Positions 7,046 to 13,876 are shown, counted from the first letter of the stretch. The stretch: DNA of 14,322 bases from Candidatus Thorarchaeota archaeon (GCA_030638785.1 DAOWDY010000131.1:1-14322); one strand, 5' to 3'. Numbers and translations: made by a program. The notes: generated from the sequence alone by a model not told the origin.

Positions 7046-8481
7046 CTGGAATCAAAGACCAGTGTCTTTACAACCACTGGTACAACTACACCCTCGATAA
7101 TAGGTTCACCAATATCAACGAAGTCTCCATCTTTCAAGGATATCTCATCAATAGAGAGTATCTCATTCTTGATTCCAGTTTCTCTCCTCATCACGTTACC
7201 GACACTGTTGCCAATATCTGCATCAAAACACATCATTAGTGGTTTACCGAATGCAATCGTTTTTGGTAAGGCAGCCACGACCCCCTTTGAGAATTCAGCG
7301 AGGTTTTCGTAGGATGGTCTTACTGCATCATTGAAAGCGATGATCATCTCATCCGTTCCTTCAATCAAATCGAATCTCTTGATAGCTTCTCTAATTGCAA
7401 TTGCTACATCTTCTGCCTGGGTTTTTCCTCGTGGAATGTAGGGTGCTACTGCTGGTAAGTTTCGTAATGGATACTCAAGACCAGATGAAAGGAATGTTGT
7501 TGATCCACTTACCTGGAGATTGAACTGTCCTGCTCCAATTACTGTTGCGCGAATCTTATGATCCGGTTCACCCACTGGAAGATTTTTCTCGTTAGCTAAG
7601 GTGTGAACTCTCTCCGCTATGAAGCGACCGAGATCATGGAAGTCTTCGTCCTCTGTACCGTAATAATACTCTGCTACACCACCAGAGAAAGTAATAGAAT
7701 CAATCTCACCAATGTAGTTCAGTGGAGTTGTCATCATTAACAACTTAGCAAGGCTTGACTTTGGTGGCCCAGCGAGCACCTCAACTAGAGATTCTGCGAG
7801 CGCATTTGCTAACTTACGTTTAATAGATTCGTTAATCGTATCGCCAATCTCAATAGAAAGACCAATCTCTCTTGCAACTTCTCGACAAGTATCTTCTAGC
7901 CTTACAATAACTCCCTGTTGGTCAGTTGCGACAAGTCGACCACCTACATTAATGGCTGTGGTCGAAATCACCTTGCCATCTCGGCAGACAGCGACATTAG
8001 AAGATCCTCCCCCGATGTCGACGTTCATTATAGTACGACCAGTAGATTCTGATTTTGCAACAGCTCCTGAACCGTAGGCAGCTAGTACAGATTCAAAATT
8101 TGGTCCGGCCGTTGCTGCTACGAATTTTCCAGCTTCACCAGCGAGATCATTGACTATCTCCTCCGCATTCTGTTTCTTTGCCGTTTCTCCAGTGATTATT
8201 ACAGCTCCTGTATCGATGCTAGAAACTTCGATTCCTGCGGCTTTGTAGTCGTCAAGTAGCAAGTCTCTAAGTGCATCATAATCAATGTTTTTTGGATCTT
8301 TGAAGGGAGTGAAATGAACTGGACCTGAATGGATGATTGAACGTTCAGTGATCTCAAATTTCTCAGTTCTGCTTTGTAGGTCTTTCTCAAGTACAATCCT
8401 TGAGAAGATGACATGTGAAGTGGAAGACCCAATATCCACGCCAACGCTTGTCAGTTCAATTCTGGAGGTCTTTAGCTGCAT
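7042..8481 (-). CDS. eutA: EutA-like reactivating factor for ethanolamine ammonia-lyase
   Basis: EutA is an actin/Hsp70-fold ATPase that removes damaged cobalamin from ethanolamine ammonia-lyase (EutBC) so that fresh adenosylcobalamin can bind. The 479-residue length is normal. Visible nucleotide-binding signatures are VGVDIGSSTS (13-22, phosphate 1) and NVDIGGGSSN (153-162, phosphate 2), and a third Gly-rich motif, FSGGVAEYYYG, comes later. Stretches such as GGRLVATD, PVHFTPFKD and LRNLPAVAPY are typical of EutA. No EutB, EutC or microcompartment gene is in the window, so the partner enzyme must be elsewhere or this copy serves another B12-dependent lyase. The ATG at 8481 has only a weak upstream site. 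Its stop overlaps that of the convergent membrane-protein gene by 4 bases. The neighbouring arrestin-like genes are upstream on the same strand, 108 bases away. Confidence 0.92.
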   Translation of the reverse strand: MQLKTSRIELTSVGVDIGSSTSHVIFSRIVLEKDLQSRTEKFEITERSIIHSGPVHFTPFKDPKNIDYDALRDLLLDDYKAAGIEVSSIDTGAVIITGETAKKQNAEEIVNDLAGEAGKFVAATAGPNFESVLAAYGSGAVAKSESTGRTIMNVDIGGGSSNVAVCRDGKVISTTAINVGGRLVATDQQGVIVRLEDTCREVAREIGLSIEIGDTINESIKRKLANALAESLVEVLAGPPKSSLAKLLMMTTPLNYIGEIDSITFSGGVAEYYYGTEDEDFHDLGRFIAERVHTLANEKNLPVGEPDHKIRATVIGAGQFNLQVSGSTTFLSSGLEYPLRNLPAVAPYIPRGKTQAEDVAIAIREAIKRFDLIEGTDEMIIAFNDAVRPSYENLAEFSKGVVAALPKTIAFGKPLMMCFDADIGNSVGNVMRRETGIKNEILSIDEISLKDGDFVDIGEPIIEGVVVPVVVKTLVFDSS

Positions 8482-8589
8482 AGTTAATGTGCCGCCTGGT
8501 CAGTCTAGCTCAGTTCCAAAGCTATTTTGAGGTTTATGATAGGAGTAAATTCCAATAAAACCGATAGTCTATTCAATATGGTATCAAAA
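8482..8589. other. Spacer between the second arrestin-like gene and eutA
   Basis: A 108-base gap with no gene. It contains AT-rich stretches, including TTTTATT on the minus strand, but no TATA box at a convincing distance from the eutA start. Whether eutA has its own promoter or is read from the arrestin genes cannot be decided here. Confidence 0.4.
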
Positions 8590-9450
8590 TTAGAAGATTG
8601 GTTCGAAAGAGGAGTCATCATCTCCCCCAAGAACAGGACAATGAATTGTATAAATTGGTACATAAATTGAAGTATCAAAATCCCATGGAATATCCATTGT
8701 AATCTTTAGAAGTACTTCGCTGCTCATTAACGGTGTCTTGAAGGTGATAGGAACTTTTGTTCCAGTCTTCAATCTCATGTTAATCCAGCTATTTACTCGA
8801 AAATGTTCTACTGGAAAGAATTTCCTCAAAACAACATGGTCGCCATCTCTCTTTACTCTCTTAGCTTTCGCCCACTCGCGATTGATTACATCTACTCTGA
8901 GACCCCTGATGTTCCTTTCATCAGAAACACACACCTTGAATTGGAGATCATCTCCAATGCAGACAACATCCGTTTGAATCTCAGCTTGGAGATCTGGATA
9001 TTCCTTCTTATCTGACATGACTCTAACTTGCTTGGACTGAGGAGGTCTGTCGAAACTCTTGACATTAATCTCTCCTCTACTAACAACGTCAAATGCCCAA
9101 GGGATATCTATCTTGGCCTCAAGCGTGTACTCAACATTCGTCCATGTGCCATGATACGTGGAGGGAGTTTCATTTGGGACTGTAAATCTGAATGGTAAAC
9201 GTTCTTCTCCTGGATAGACATCTCCCTCTTCTTTGAGGACAGTTAGTTCGTTACAATACACTTCCTCTTCTCGATATGTGGTACTTGAGTCCCCATCACT
9301 AACTACAATCTTTGTGTGCTCTCTCGCTACAAATCGGATTGTCACCGAGTTCGCTTTGTACTCCTTGTCACATGTAATAACTACATGACCCTCGATGGTT
9401 TCTCCCGCTTCATAGTCCCTCTTTGGAAGAGTTATCTTAGCCCATCGCAT
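8590..9450 (-). CDS. Arrestin-like protein B (two-lobed arrestin fold)
   Basis: This 286-residue protein shows the layout of an arrestin or Spo0M-type beta-sandwich pair. The N-lobe (about residues 1-125) has DYEAGETIEGHV near its start, the PFRF strand, the turn NETPSTYHG and then EYTLEAKIDIPWAFD (107-121). The C-lobe (about 155-265) ends with MDIPWDFD (252-259). The tail is acidic and ends SSFEPIF. There is no signal peptide or membrane helix, so it is cytosolic. Arrestins are scaffolds that bind membrane proteins and trafficking partners; the role here is unknown. A frame extends 30 codons upstream, but TCCTCC on the plus strand (GGAGGA, 9457-9462) lies 6 bases before the ATG at 9450, which also aligns with the start of paralogue A. 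It follows paralogue A by 19 bases. Confidence 0.88.
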   Translation of the reverse strand: MRWAKITLPKRDYEAGETIEGHVVITCDKEYKANSVTIRFVAREHTKIVVSDGDSSTTYREEEVYCNELTVLKEEGDVYPGEERLPFRFTVPNETPSTYHGTWTNVEYTLEAKIDIPWAFDVVSRGEINVKSFDRPPQSKQVRVMSDKKEYPDLQAEIQTDVVCIGDDLQFKVCVSDERNIRGLRVDVINREWAKAKRVKRDGDHVVLRKFFPVEHFRVNSWINMRLKTGTKVPITFKTPLMSSEVLLKITMDIPWDFDTSIYVPIYTIHCPVLGGDDDSSFEPIF

Positions 9451-9456
9451 TTTACT

Positions 9457-9462
9457 TCCTCC
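9457..9462 (-). promoter_or_regulatory. Ribosome binding site deciding the arrestin-like B start
   Basis: GGAGGA on the minus strand lies 6 bases before the ATG at 9450. It rules against the 30-codon longer version that would overlap the upstream gene. Confidence 0.8.
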
Positions 9463-9469
9463 ATTCAAG

Positions 9470-10339
9470 CTAGAATCCGAACTGGTCTGATGAATAGTCA
9501 TCAAACATATCGCTTGAACCTTCTTTTCTTTTACGAACAATTATTGGGAAGGTCACATCTTTGTCCAAACCCCATGGAATATCAATAACGATCTTCACAT
9601 TTGTTTCTAATGAAACCAGAGGTCCTTCGTAGGTTACTGGCAAATCTTTCGGTGTTGGAATCTCTAATGACCTCCAGCTTCCACGAAGGATATTGCTTTC
9701 CTCGATGAAGACTTCTGAATATCTTTTCCAGTTCTTTGCATCAAAACCCTGCGCAGTGACCCTTTCAGTGGTTTCGACATCGAATCTGACTCCCCGCATC
9801 TTGTCTTGCCGCTCAACTCGATATTTTACTCTCACGATGTCTCCTGGATATATTTCATTGTTCTCAAGCTCAGCATCAAGTTGAGGAACACCATTATCTA
9901 ATTCACTACCAGATACAGAGGATGGAGTGATCACCTCAGAAGGGCCAGTTATACTGAGGTCTAACCTATGTTTAGGGTCTCTAGCCCATGAGAGCTCAAT
10001 TTTTCCTTCTAACGTGTACTCGATATGCCCTCGGATACCCTTATACCAGTTAGGAGTATCTGCTGGTATCTGAAATGAGAATGGTACACGTATCTCTCCA
10101 GATTGCATCTCACCTGGGGGCATGATTTCAAATCTCTCATTGATATGGAAATATTCCTCTTTGTATGTGTGAGTGTGTTTTCCTACTTGTTTAGTGACCC
10201 AGGTATGTTCTTTTCCATTGAATTCGACGTACATCTCATTAAATCCAAAATCCTTGTCGCAGATAACCTCTACAGTACCCGAAATGGTTTCACCAGCTCT
10301 ATAATCTGTTTTCTCTAGATATAGCTTGATCTCCCGCAA
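9470..10339 (-). CDS. Arrestin-like protein A (two-lobed arrestin fold)
   Basis: A paralogue of the next gene, with 289 residues. The shared N-lobe pattern is DYRAGETISGTV (12-23), CDKDF, KEHT, then NERF, the PFSF strand, ADTPNWYKG and EYTLEGKIELSWARD (107-121). The C-lobe ends in IDIPWGLD (252-259), at the same residue numbers as in paralogue B. A basic run (RKRKEG) and an acidic aromatic tail (DMFDDYSSDQFGF) follow. The TTG at 10339 is chosen: GGGAG at 10349-10353 lies 9 bases upstream, and MREIKLYL then lines up with MRWAKITL of paralogue B. The frame extends to a TTG at 10369, which has no ribosome site. Likely an adaptor or scaffold, by analogy with arrestins. Bacterial Spo0M-like proteins share the fold and are an alternative comparison. 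Confidence 0.86.
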   Translation of the reverse strand: MREIKLYLEKTDYRAGETISGTVEVICDKDFGFNEMYVEFNGKEHTWVTKQVGKHTHTYKEEYFHINERFEIMPPGEMQSGEIRVPFSFQIPADTPNWYKGIRGHIEYTLEGKIELSWARDPKHRLDLSITGPSEVITPSSVSGSELDNGVPQLDAELENNEIYPGDIVRVKYRVERQDKMRGVRFDVETTERVTAQGFDAKNWKRYSEVFIEESNILRGSWRSLEIPTPKDLPVTYEGPLVSLETNVKIVIDIPWGLDKDVTFPIIVRKRKEGSSDMFDDYSSDQFGF

Positions 10340-10348
10340 ATATGTTCT

Positions 10349-10353
10349 CTCCC
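10349..10353 (-). promoter_or_regulatory. Ribosome binding site deciding the arrestin-like A start
   Basis: GGGAG on the minus strand lies 9 bases before the TTG at 10339. The choice is supported by the N-terminal alignment with the downstream paralogue. Confidence 0.6.
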
Positions 10354-10386
10354 AAACACTATGAAACAAAATGTTTGAAGACTTTT

Positions 10387-10401
10387 GATGTTTTCCACAT
10401 C
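10387..10401. repeat. 15-base inverted repeat in the divergent arrestin/nitroreductase gap
   Basis: GATGT and ACATC arms flank the 5-base spacer TTTCC. The repeat lies between the two divergent genes, about 48 bases before the arrestin A start, where a regulator could act on either promoter. Arms are short, so chance cannot be excluded. Confidence 0.3.
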
Positions 10402-10422
10402 TAGGGCTGTACCGATGCCTTA

Positions 10423-10430
10423 TTGTATAT
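10423..10430 (+). promoter_or_regulatory. TATA-like promoter for the nitroreductase gene
   Basis: TTGTATAT is centred about 30 bases before the ATG at 10457. That distance would start the transcript at or just before the ATG, a leaderless arrangement that fits the absence of a ribosome site. Confidence 0.5.
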
Positions 10431-10456
10431 CAGATATTAACAAAAATTGAACCACA

Positions 10457-10963
10457 ATGGACTTCATGGATATTATCAAAGGAAGAAGAAGCATTCGGAA
10501 GTATCTCTCAACCGAGGTTGAAAAAGAGAAAGTGAATCAAATTCTTGAAGCAGGACAATGGGCTCCTTCCGCGTCAAATAAGCAACCCTGGCATTTCATC
10601 GTGATTAGGGAAGAGCAAATGCGAAAGAAGTTAGCAGACATTCACCCATACGGGAAGTTCATGGCTGAATCTCCAGTTGTCATTGTAATTCTTGGAGATC
10701 CAGGCATACATCCGAGATATCATCTTGCTGATCCTCACAATGCTGTCCAGAATATGATACTCACCGCATATCAATTAGAACTTGGAACTTGTTGGATGGG
10801 AGTCAGAGACACAGGTATTGAACCAGTGTTCAGGGAATTACTGAAAATTCCTAAAGATTATCGTGTAATTTGCTCCATCTCAGTTGGTTATCATGATATC
10901 AAGCCTACAAGAACAAGGAAACCACTCGAGGATATTATTTCTTATGAGACTTTCAGCAAGTAA
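10457..10963 (+). CDS. Nitroreductase-family FMN-dependent oxidoreductase
   Basis: A small (168-residue) member of the FMN-binding nitroreductase fold, which reduces nitro compounds, quinones or other acceptors with NAD(P)H, usually as a dimer in the cytosol. The FMN phosphate-binding RRSIRKY lies at 10-16 and the APSASNKQPW loop at 36-45. The helix DPHNAVQNMILTAYQLELGT and the WMG stretch (113-115) are in the expected place, and the C-terminal half ends in the usual SVGYHD strand. The true substrate cannot be inferred. An ATG three codons later (10466) is an alternative start. The TATA-like box at 10423-10430 favours a leaderless start at 10457. The ACT-domain gene begins 6 bases after the stop and is probably co-transcribed. 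Confidence 0.92.
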   Translation: MDFMDIIKGRRSIRKYLSTEVEKEKVNQILEAGQWAPSASNKQPWHFIVIREEQMRKKLADIHPYGKFMAESPVVIVILGDPGIHPRYHLADPHNAVQNMILTAYQLELGTCWMGVRDTGIEPVFRELLKIPKDYRVICSISVGYHDIKPTRTRKPLEDIISYETFSK

Positions 10964-10969
10964 GATGAC

Positions 10970-11395
10970 GTGCTAGTGGAGGCGAAATTCTTGACCGGTG
11001 AAACTGATATTGCGAAACTTGTTGAATCCATGAATCCGCAAATGCGGCAGATTGAGCTGGTCTTCTGCACTATTCCGTGGGAGGAGGTTCCTGAGACTAC
11101 GATAGATCCTCTCCTATTGTTCAAAGAGATCGAAGGCATCACTATGATCTTACCACAGATTCAAGCTGATTCATTGGGTCTATCCTATGAAAGCACTTGG
11201 ACGTGGATTGAGTTGTCAGTGCATTCAAGTCTGGATGCTGTGGGCTTCATATCAATTATCTCGAAGGCACTTGCAGAAGCAGACATTAGCACCAATGTTG
11301 TGTCTGCCTTTCATCATGACCATCTATTCGTTCCTGATAAGAAGGCAAAGAAAGCAATTCGTGTTCTAAAGGAACTAAGTAAGAATTCAGGTTAG
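10970..11395 (+). CDS. ACT-domain protein of the DUF2241 (COG3602-like) family
   Basis: A 141-residue protein of a small family of uncharacterised ACT-domain proteins. The diagnostic C-terminal half is clear: VHSSLDAVGF (84-93), the DISTNVVSAF strand (about 105-114) and HHDHLFVP (115-122), followed by a final helix. The N-terminal half has the family patterns VFCTIP (31-36) and KEIEGITMIL (52-61). ACT domains usually bind amino acids and act as allosteric sensors, often as dimers. This family has no catalytic domain and its ligand is not known. The GTG at 10970 lacks a strong ribosome site, but it is only 6 bases after the nitroreductase stop, so coupling is likely. The stop overlaps that of the convergent flavoprotein gene by 4 bases. 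Confidence 0.85.
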   Translation: MLVEAKFLTGETDIAKLVESMNPQMRQIELVFCTIPWEEVPETTIDPLLLFKEIEGITMILPQIQADSLGLSYESTWTWIELSVHSSLDAVGFISIISKALAEADISTNVVSAFHHDHLFVPDKKAKKAIRVLKELSKNSG

Positions 11396-11883
11396 AGTGT
11401 TATGATTACCTCTTTAGCTCTCTTCCCTGACATGTAATTGATATCAATCCTGCCAATGTTAACTTTCTGAATTGAGTCTTCTTTGAATTGTTCTTCCATC
11501 ACCAATGGTGGGTTAGATTCTAACTGTTTCACCATAACTGTCAGAGCATGTTTCTTTTCATCAAAATCTTCTACGAAATTCACTTCTCCTCGAAACTGTG
11601 TTGTAGCATAGAGATGGTCGCACTTCCCATCTGTGTAGCCATGATCCATGAGTGCCTGTCCCCACACAGTCTTATTTTCCTGAAGAATGTCTATCTTCTT
11701 CCCTTCTTGTGCACAATGAAAATAGATGCAGTGATTCTCGGAATCGTATCCATGACTTAGAGTCACCAAGTAGGCTTCATTATCTTTGCACATAGAAATA
11801 GTGACGTATTTAGTACTCTGCAAGATGTGTTTCATTTCATCTTCAGACTCGATCGCCTTCTCCTTTCTACGTAGTCCTTTCAT
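11392..11883 (-). CDS. Pyridoxamine 5'-phosphate oxidase-like flavin-binding protein
   Basis: A 163-residue split-barrel protein of the PPOX-like (NimA/flavin reductase-like) group, which bind FMN or F420 and reduce small molecules or nitro compounds. The core signature is IYFHCAQEGKKIDIL (53-67), the typical strand and loop holding the flavin phosphate, preceded by AYLVTLSHGYD (37-47). A Cys-containing stretch (GKCDHLYATTQFRGEV) forms the next strands. It is too short and divergent to be a true PdxH. GAGGT about 8 bases before the ATG at 11883 supports the start. It converges with the ACT gene, whose stop overlaps its own by 4 bases. With the nitroreductase two genes away this gives two flavin enzymes in one neighbourhood. 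The substrate is unknown. Confidence 0.88.
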   Translation of the reverse strand: MKGLRRKEKAIESEDEMKHILQSTKYVTISMCKDNEAYLVTLSHGYDSENHCIYFHCAQEGKKIDILQENKTVWGQALMDHGYTDGKCDHLYATTQFRGEVNFVEDFDEKKHALTVMVKQLESNPPLVMEEQFKEDSIQKVNIGRIDINYMSGKRAKEVIITL

Positions 11884-11972
11884 TTTGTAGTACCTCTGAA
11901 TATGAGCACTTGCTATACATCATTTGATTCTTCCGTCTGAAATATGCCCTCCTTACATCATGGTCTCCTGCT

Positions 11973-12071
11973 ATGAGAGGTTATCAACATCTTAGATTGA
12001 CTCTTCCAAATCACTTTTCAAGCATGGATGAGTTCCTGAAAATGATTGAGACAATCGGTAGGTGGGTATGA
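11973..12071 (+). CDS. Possible 32-residue leader peptide upstream of the TIM-barrel gene
   Basis: An ATG at 11973 opens a short frame of 32 codons whose TGA (12069-12071) overlaps the next start in a TGATG arrangement. The last codons contain AGGTGG, the ribosome site of the downstream gene. The peptide is a mix of hydrophobic and charged residues (for example SSMDEFLKMIETIG). No ribosome site of its own is visible, so translation is doubtful. The overlap could be a coincidence. If real it would be a coupling leader for the TIM-barrel gene. Confidence 0.25.
   Translation: MRGYQHLRLTLPNHFSSMDEFLKMIETIGRWV
12060..12065 (+). promoter_or_regulatory. Ribosome binding site deciding the TIM-barrel start
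   Basis: AGGTGG lies 5 bases before the ATG at 12071. It is too close to the adjacent ATG at 12068, and it overlaps the GTG at 12062. Confidence 0.55.
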
Positions 12072-12880
12072 TGGGTCTTCATCTTGGAACCGCATTCTAT
12101 TCTGGGTGCACAATCCCGTTTCCAGAATTTATCGAGATGTGTCAAAATTTAGGTCTAGAATATCTCGAAGTGCAACTTGAACCTCCGTTTTTACCATCTG
12201 ATATGAATGATCAGCAGAAACAAAACTTCAAGGATACCATTGCGAGTTCAAATCTTACACACACGATGCATGCGCCCTATGATGATGTGAATCTCGCCAG
12301 CCTAAAAGAACCGATTCGAAGAGCTTCTCTTGAAATAATGAAAGACTGTGTTGATTTCTCAATGGACGTAGGTTCAACAATCTTAGTCATTCATGCAGGA
12401 TTCTGTCCTACTAATCTGATTGCAAGACACGAGGATGCAATTCAAAGATTTCGAGCAAGCCTATTAGAATTAGCGATGTATGCTCACGATCGGTCCGTAA
12501 AGATTGGTGTTGAAAACAAACAGGTTGGAATTGATAGAGAAATCATACTCTATCCCGATGAGCATCTAGAGATCATTCAAGAATACCATGATCTTGATGT
12601 TGGAGCAGTTATTGATATTGGACATGCTAATACAGCAGATATAGATCTCCCGCAATACGTGAAGAAATTACTTCCTTATCTCATTGAGATTCATCTCCAT
12701 GACAATGATGGAATAAATGATTCACATATTGGTCTCGGTGAAGGAACCGCTAACATTGAGGGAGTTATTGATATTCTATTGAAATCTAAATTTAAAGGTC
12801 CTACAATCTTAGAACTCGATTCAAAGGAAGTCATCGAGCAAGCTATTGCGTTCATTAGAGAATTAGAATCTCAGAAATAA
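12071..12880 (+). CDS. Sugar phosphate isomerase/epimerase-like TIM barrel (xylose isomerase-like, AP endonuclease 2 family)
   Basis: A 269-residue TIM barrel of the group that includes endonuclease IV, hydroxypyruvate isomerase and many sugar or inositol isomerases. The metal-ligand pattern is nearly complete: His67 in the MHAPYDD strand, His108 in LVIHAGF, Glu148 in IGVENK, Asp182 and His185 in VIDIGHAN, His208/His210 and Asp211 in EIHLHDND, His219, Glu225 and Glu248 in ILELDS. This predicts a divalent metal (Mn, Zn or Mg) site. True endonuclease IV DNA-binding loops are not recognisable, so an isomerase or epimerase is more likely than a DNA repair enzyme. The substrate is unknown. AGGTGG favours the ATG at 12071; a GTG at 12062 would add three residues. 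The serine-racemase-like gene starts 9 bases after its stop, so the two are probably one transcript. Confidence 0.85.
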   Translation: MGLHLGTAFYSGCTIPFPEFIEMCQNLGLEYLEVQLEPPFLPSDMNDQQKQNFKDTIASSNLTHTMHAPYDDVNLASLKEPIRRASLEIMKDCVDFSMDVGSTILVIHAGFCPTNLIARHEDAIQRFRASLLELAMYAHDRSVKIGVENKQVGIDREIILYPDEHLEIIQEYHDLDVGAVIDIGHANTADIDLPQYVKKLLPYLIEIHLHDNDGINDSHIGLGEGTANIEGVIDILLKSKFKGPTILELDSKEVIEQAIAFIRELESQK

Positions 12881-12889
12881 GGTATCTTT

Positions 12890-13876
12890 TTGAATCACAT
12901 CTTCAATAATTCCAATATGGTTTCGCTTGAAGATGTAAAAGCTGCACACGAGAGAATCAAAGAATATACTGTGCATACTCCAGTTATGACCTCTACAACC
13001 ATTGACAAACTTACAGGATGTACTGTCTTCTTCAAATGCGAGAACTATCAACGAGTTGGTGCATTCAAATTTCGGGGAGCATTGAATACGGTTGCATTAC
13101 TTTCTGAGGAAGAGAAGATGAGGGGAGTGGTGACTCATTCGTCTGGAAATCATGCGCAGGCTCTTTCACTTGCAGCATCATTGTTAGGGGTGAAGGCTAC
13201 AATTGTTATGCCCGAGAATTCTCCCCTTGTAAAAGTTAATGCAACAAGGGGGTATGGTGCAAACATTGTCTTCTGTGAGAATAATGTGAACAGTAGAGTG
13301 GAAACCGCTAACAATCTAGTAGATGAACACGGTTACACCCTAGTTCATCCTTACAATGATGAGAGAATTATAGCAGGGGCAGGTACTGCTGCCTTAGAAC
13401 TGCTAGAGGATTATGGGCCACTCGATTCCATTATTGCTCCTGTTGGTGGAGGTGGGCTGTTAAGTGGGACTTTAGTTGCAGCAAAGGGATACACCCCATC
13501 AATTCAAGTCTTTGCAGGAGAACCTGAGAATGCTGATGATGCTTTCAGGTCTCTCAGAGATGGAGTAATTTATCCAAGTGAAAAGCCAGATACCATTGCA
13601 GATGGCCTTCGAACAAGTTTGGGGGACATAACATTCAGTATAATCAGCAAGTATGTAGATCGAATAATTCTGGTTTCAGAAAAAGAGATTGTGTCTGCGA
13701 TGCGTCTTCTATGGGAGCGCATGAAACTAGTTGTTGAACCATCTGGAGCTGTATCGTTAGCAGCGGCATTAAAAATGAAAGACGAATTAGCAGGAACAAG
13801 AATTGGAATTATAATTAGTGGGGGTAATGTGGACCTGGAGAGATTCTTCAAGCAATACAAACTATCTTCAGGCTAA
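12890..13876 (+). CDS. Serine racemase / threonine dehydratase-like PLP enzyme (fold type II)
   Basis: A PLP enzyme acting on hydroxy-amino acids: dehydration of Ser, Thr or hydroxyaspartate, and possibly Ser racemisation. Visible features are the Schiff-base Lys60 in GAFKFRGA, THSSGNHAQA (82-91) with Ser85 at the position of the racemase re-face base, the phosphate loop GGGG (186-189), AGEPENADD (209-217) with Glu211, Ala215 and Asp217 matching the divalent-metal site of mammalian serine racemase, and ISGGNVD (309-315). The 328-residue length matches serine racemase and catabolic threonine dehydratases; the C-terminal ACT domain of biosynthetic IlvA is missing. TTG at 12890 follows AGGT by 6 bases. 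An ATG at 12917 (removing 9 residues) is the alternative. It sits 9 bases after the TIM-barrel gene. Confidence 0.9.
   Translation: MNHIFNNSNMVSLEDVKAAHERIKEYTVHTPVMTSTTIDKLTGCTVFFKCENYQRVGAFKFRGALNTVALLSEEEKMRGVVTHSSGNHAQALSLAASLLGVKATIVMPENSPLVKVNATRGYGANIVFCENNVNSRVETANNLVDEHGYTLVHPYNDERIIAGAGTAALELLEDYGPLDSIIAPVGGGGLLSGTLVAAKGYTPSIQVFAGEPENADDAFRSLRDGVIYPSEKPDTIADGLRTSLGDITFSIISKYVDRIILVSEKEIVSAMRLLWERMKLVVEPSGAVSLAAALKMKDELAGTRIGIIISGGNVDLERFFKQYKLSSG

Noticed and set aside
8490..8550. tRNA-like string TAGCTCAGTT in the plus strand upstream of eutA
   Set aside because: Resembles a D-arm only; no acceptor, anticodon or T-arm pairing can be found around it.
9451..9540. 30-codon N-terminal extension of arrestin-like B
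   Set aside because: It overlaps the end of paralogue A, has no ribosome site, and a GGAGGA stands just before the internal ATG that aligns with the paralogue start.
12071..12880. Endonuclease IV as the identity of the TIM-barrel protein
   Set aside because: Metal ligands are shared by the whole superfamily; the DNA-recognition loops of Nfo are not recognisable, so isomerase/epimerase is preferred.
13570..13860. 96-codon minus-strand frame opposite the serine-racemase-like gene
   Set aside because: Shadow of a well-supported PLP enzyme; low-complexity composition and no domain.
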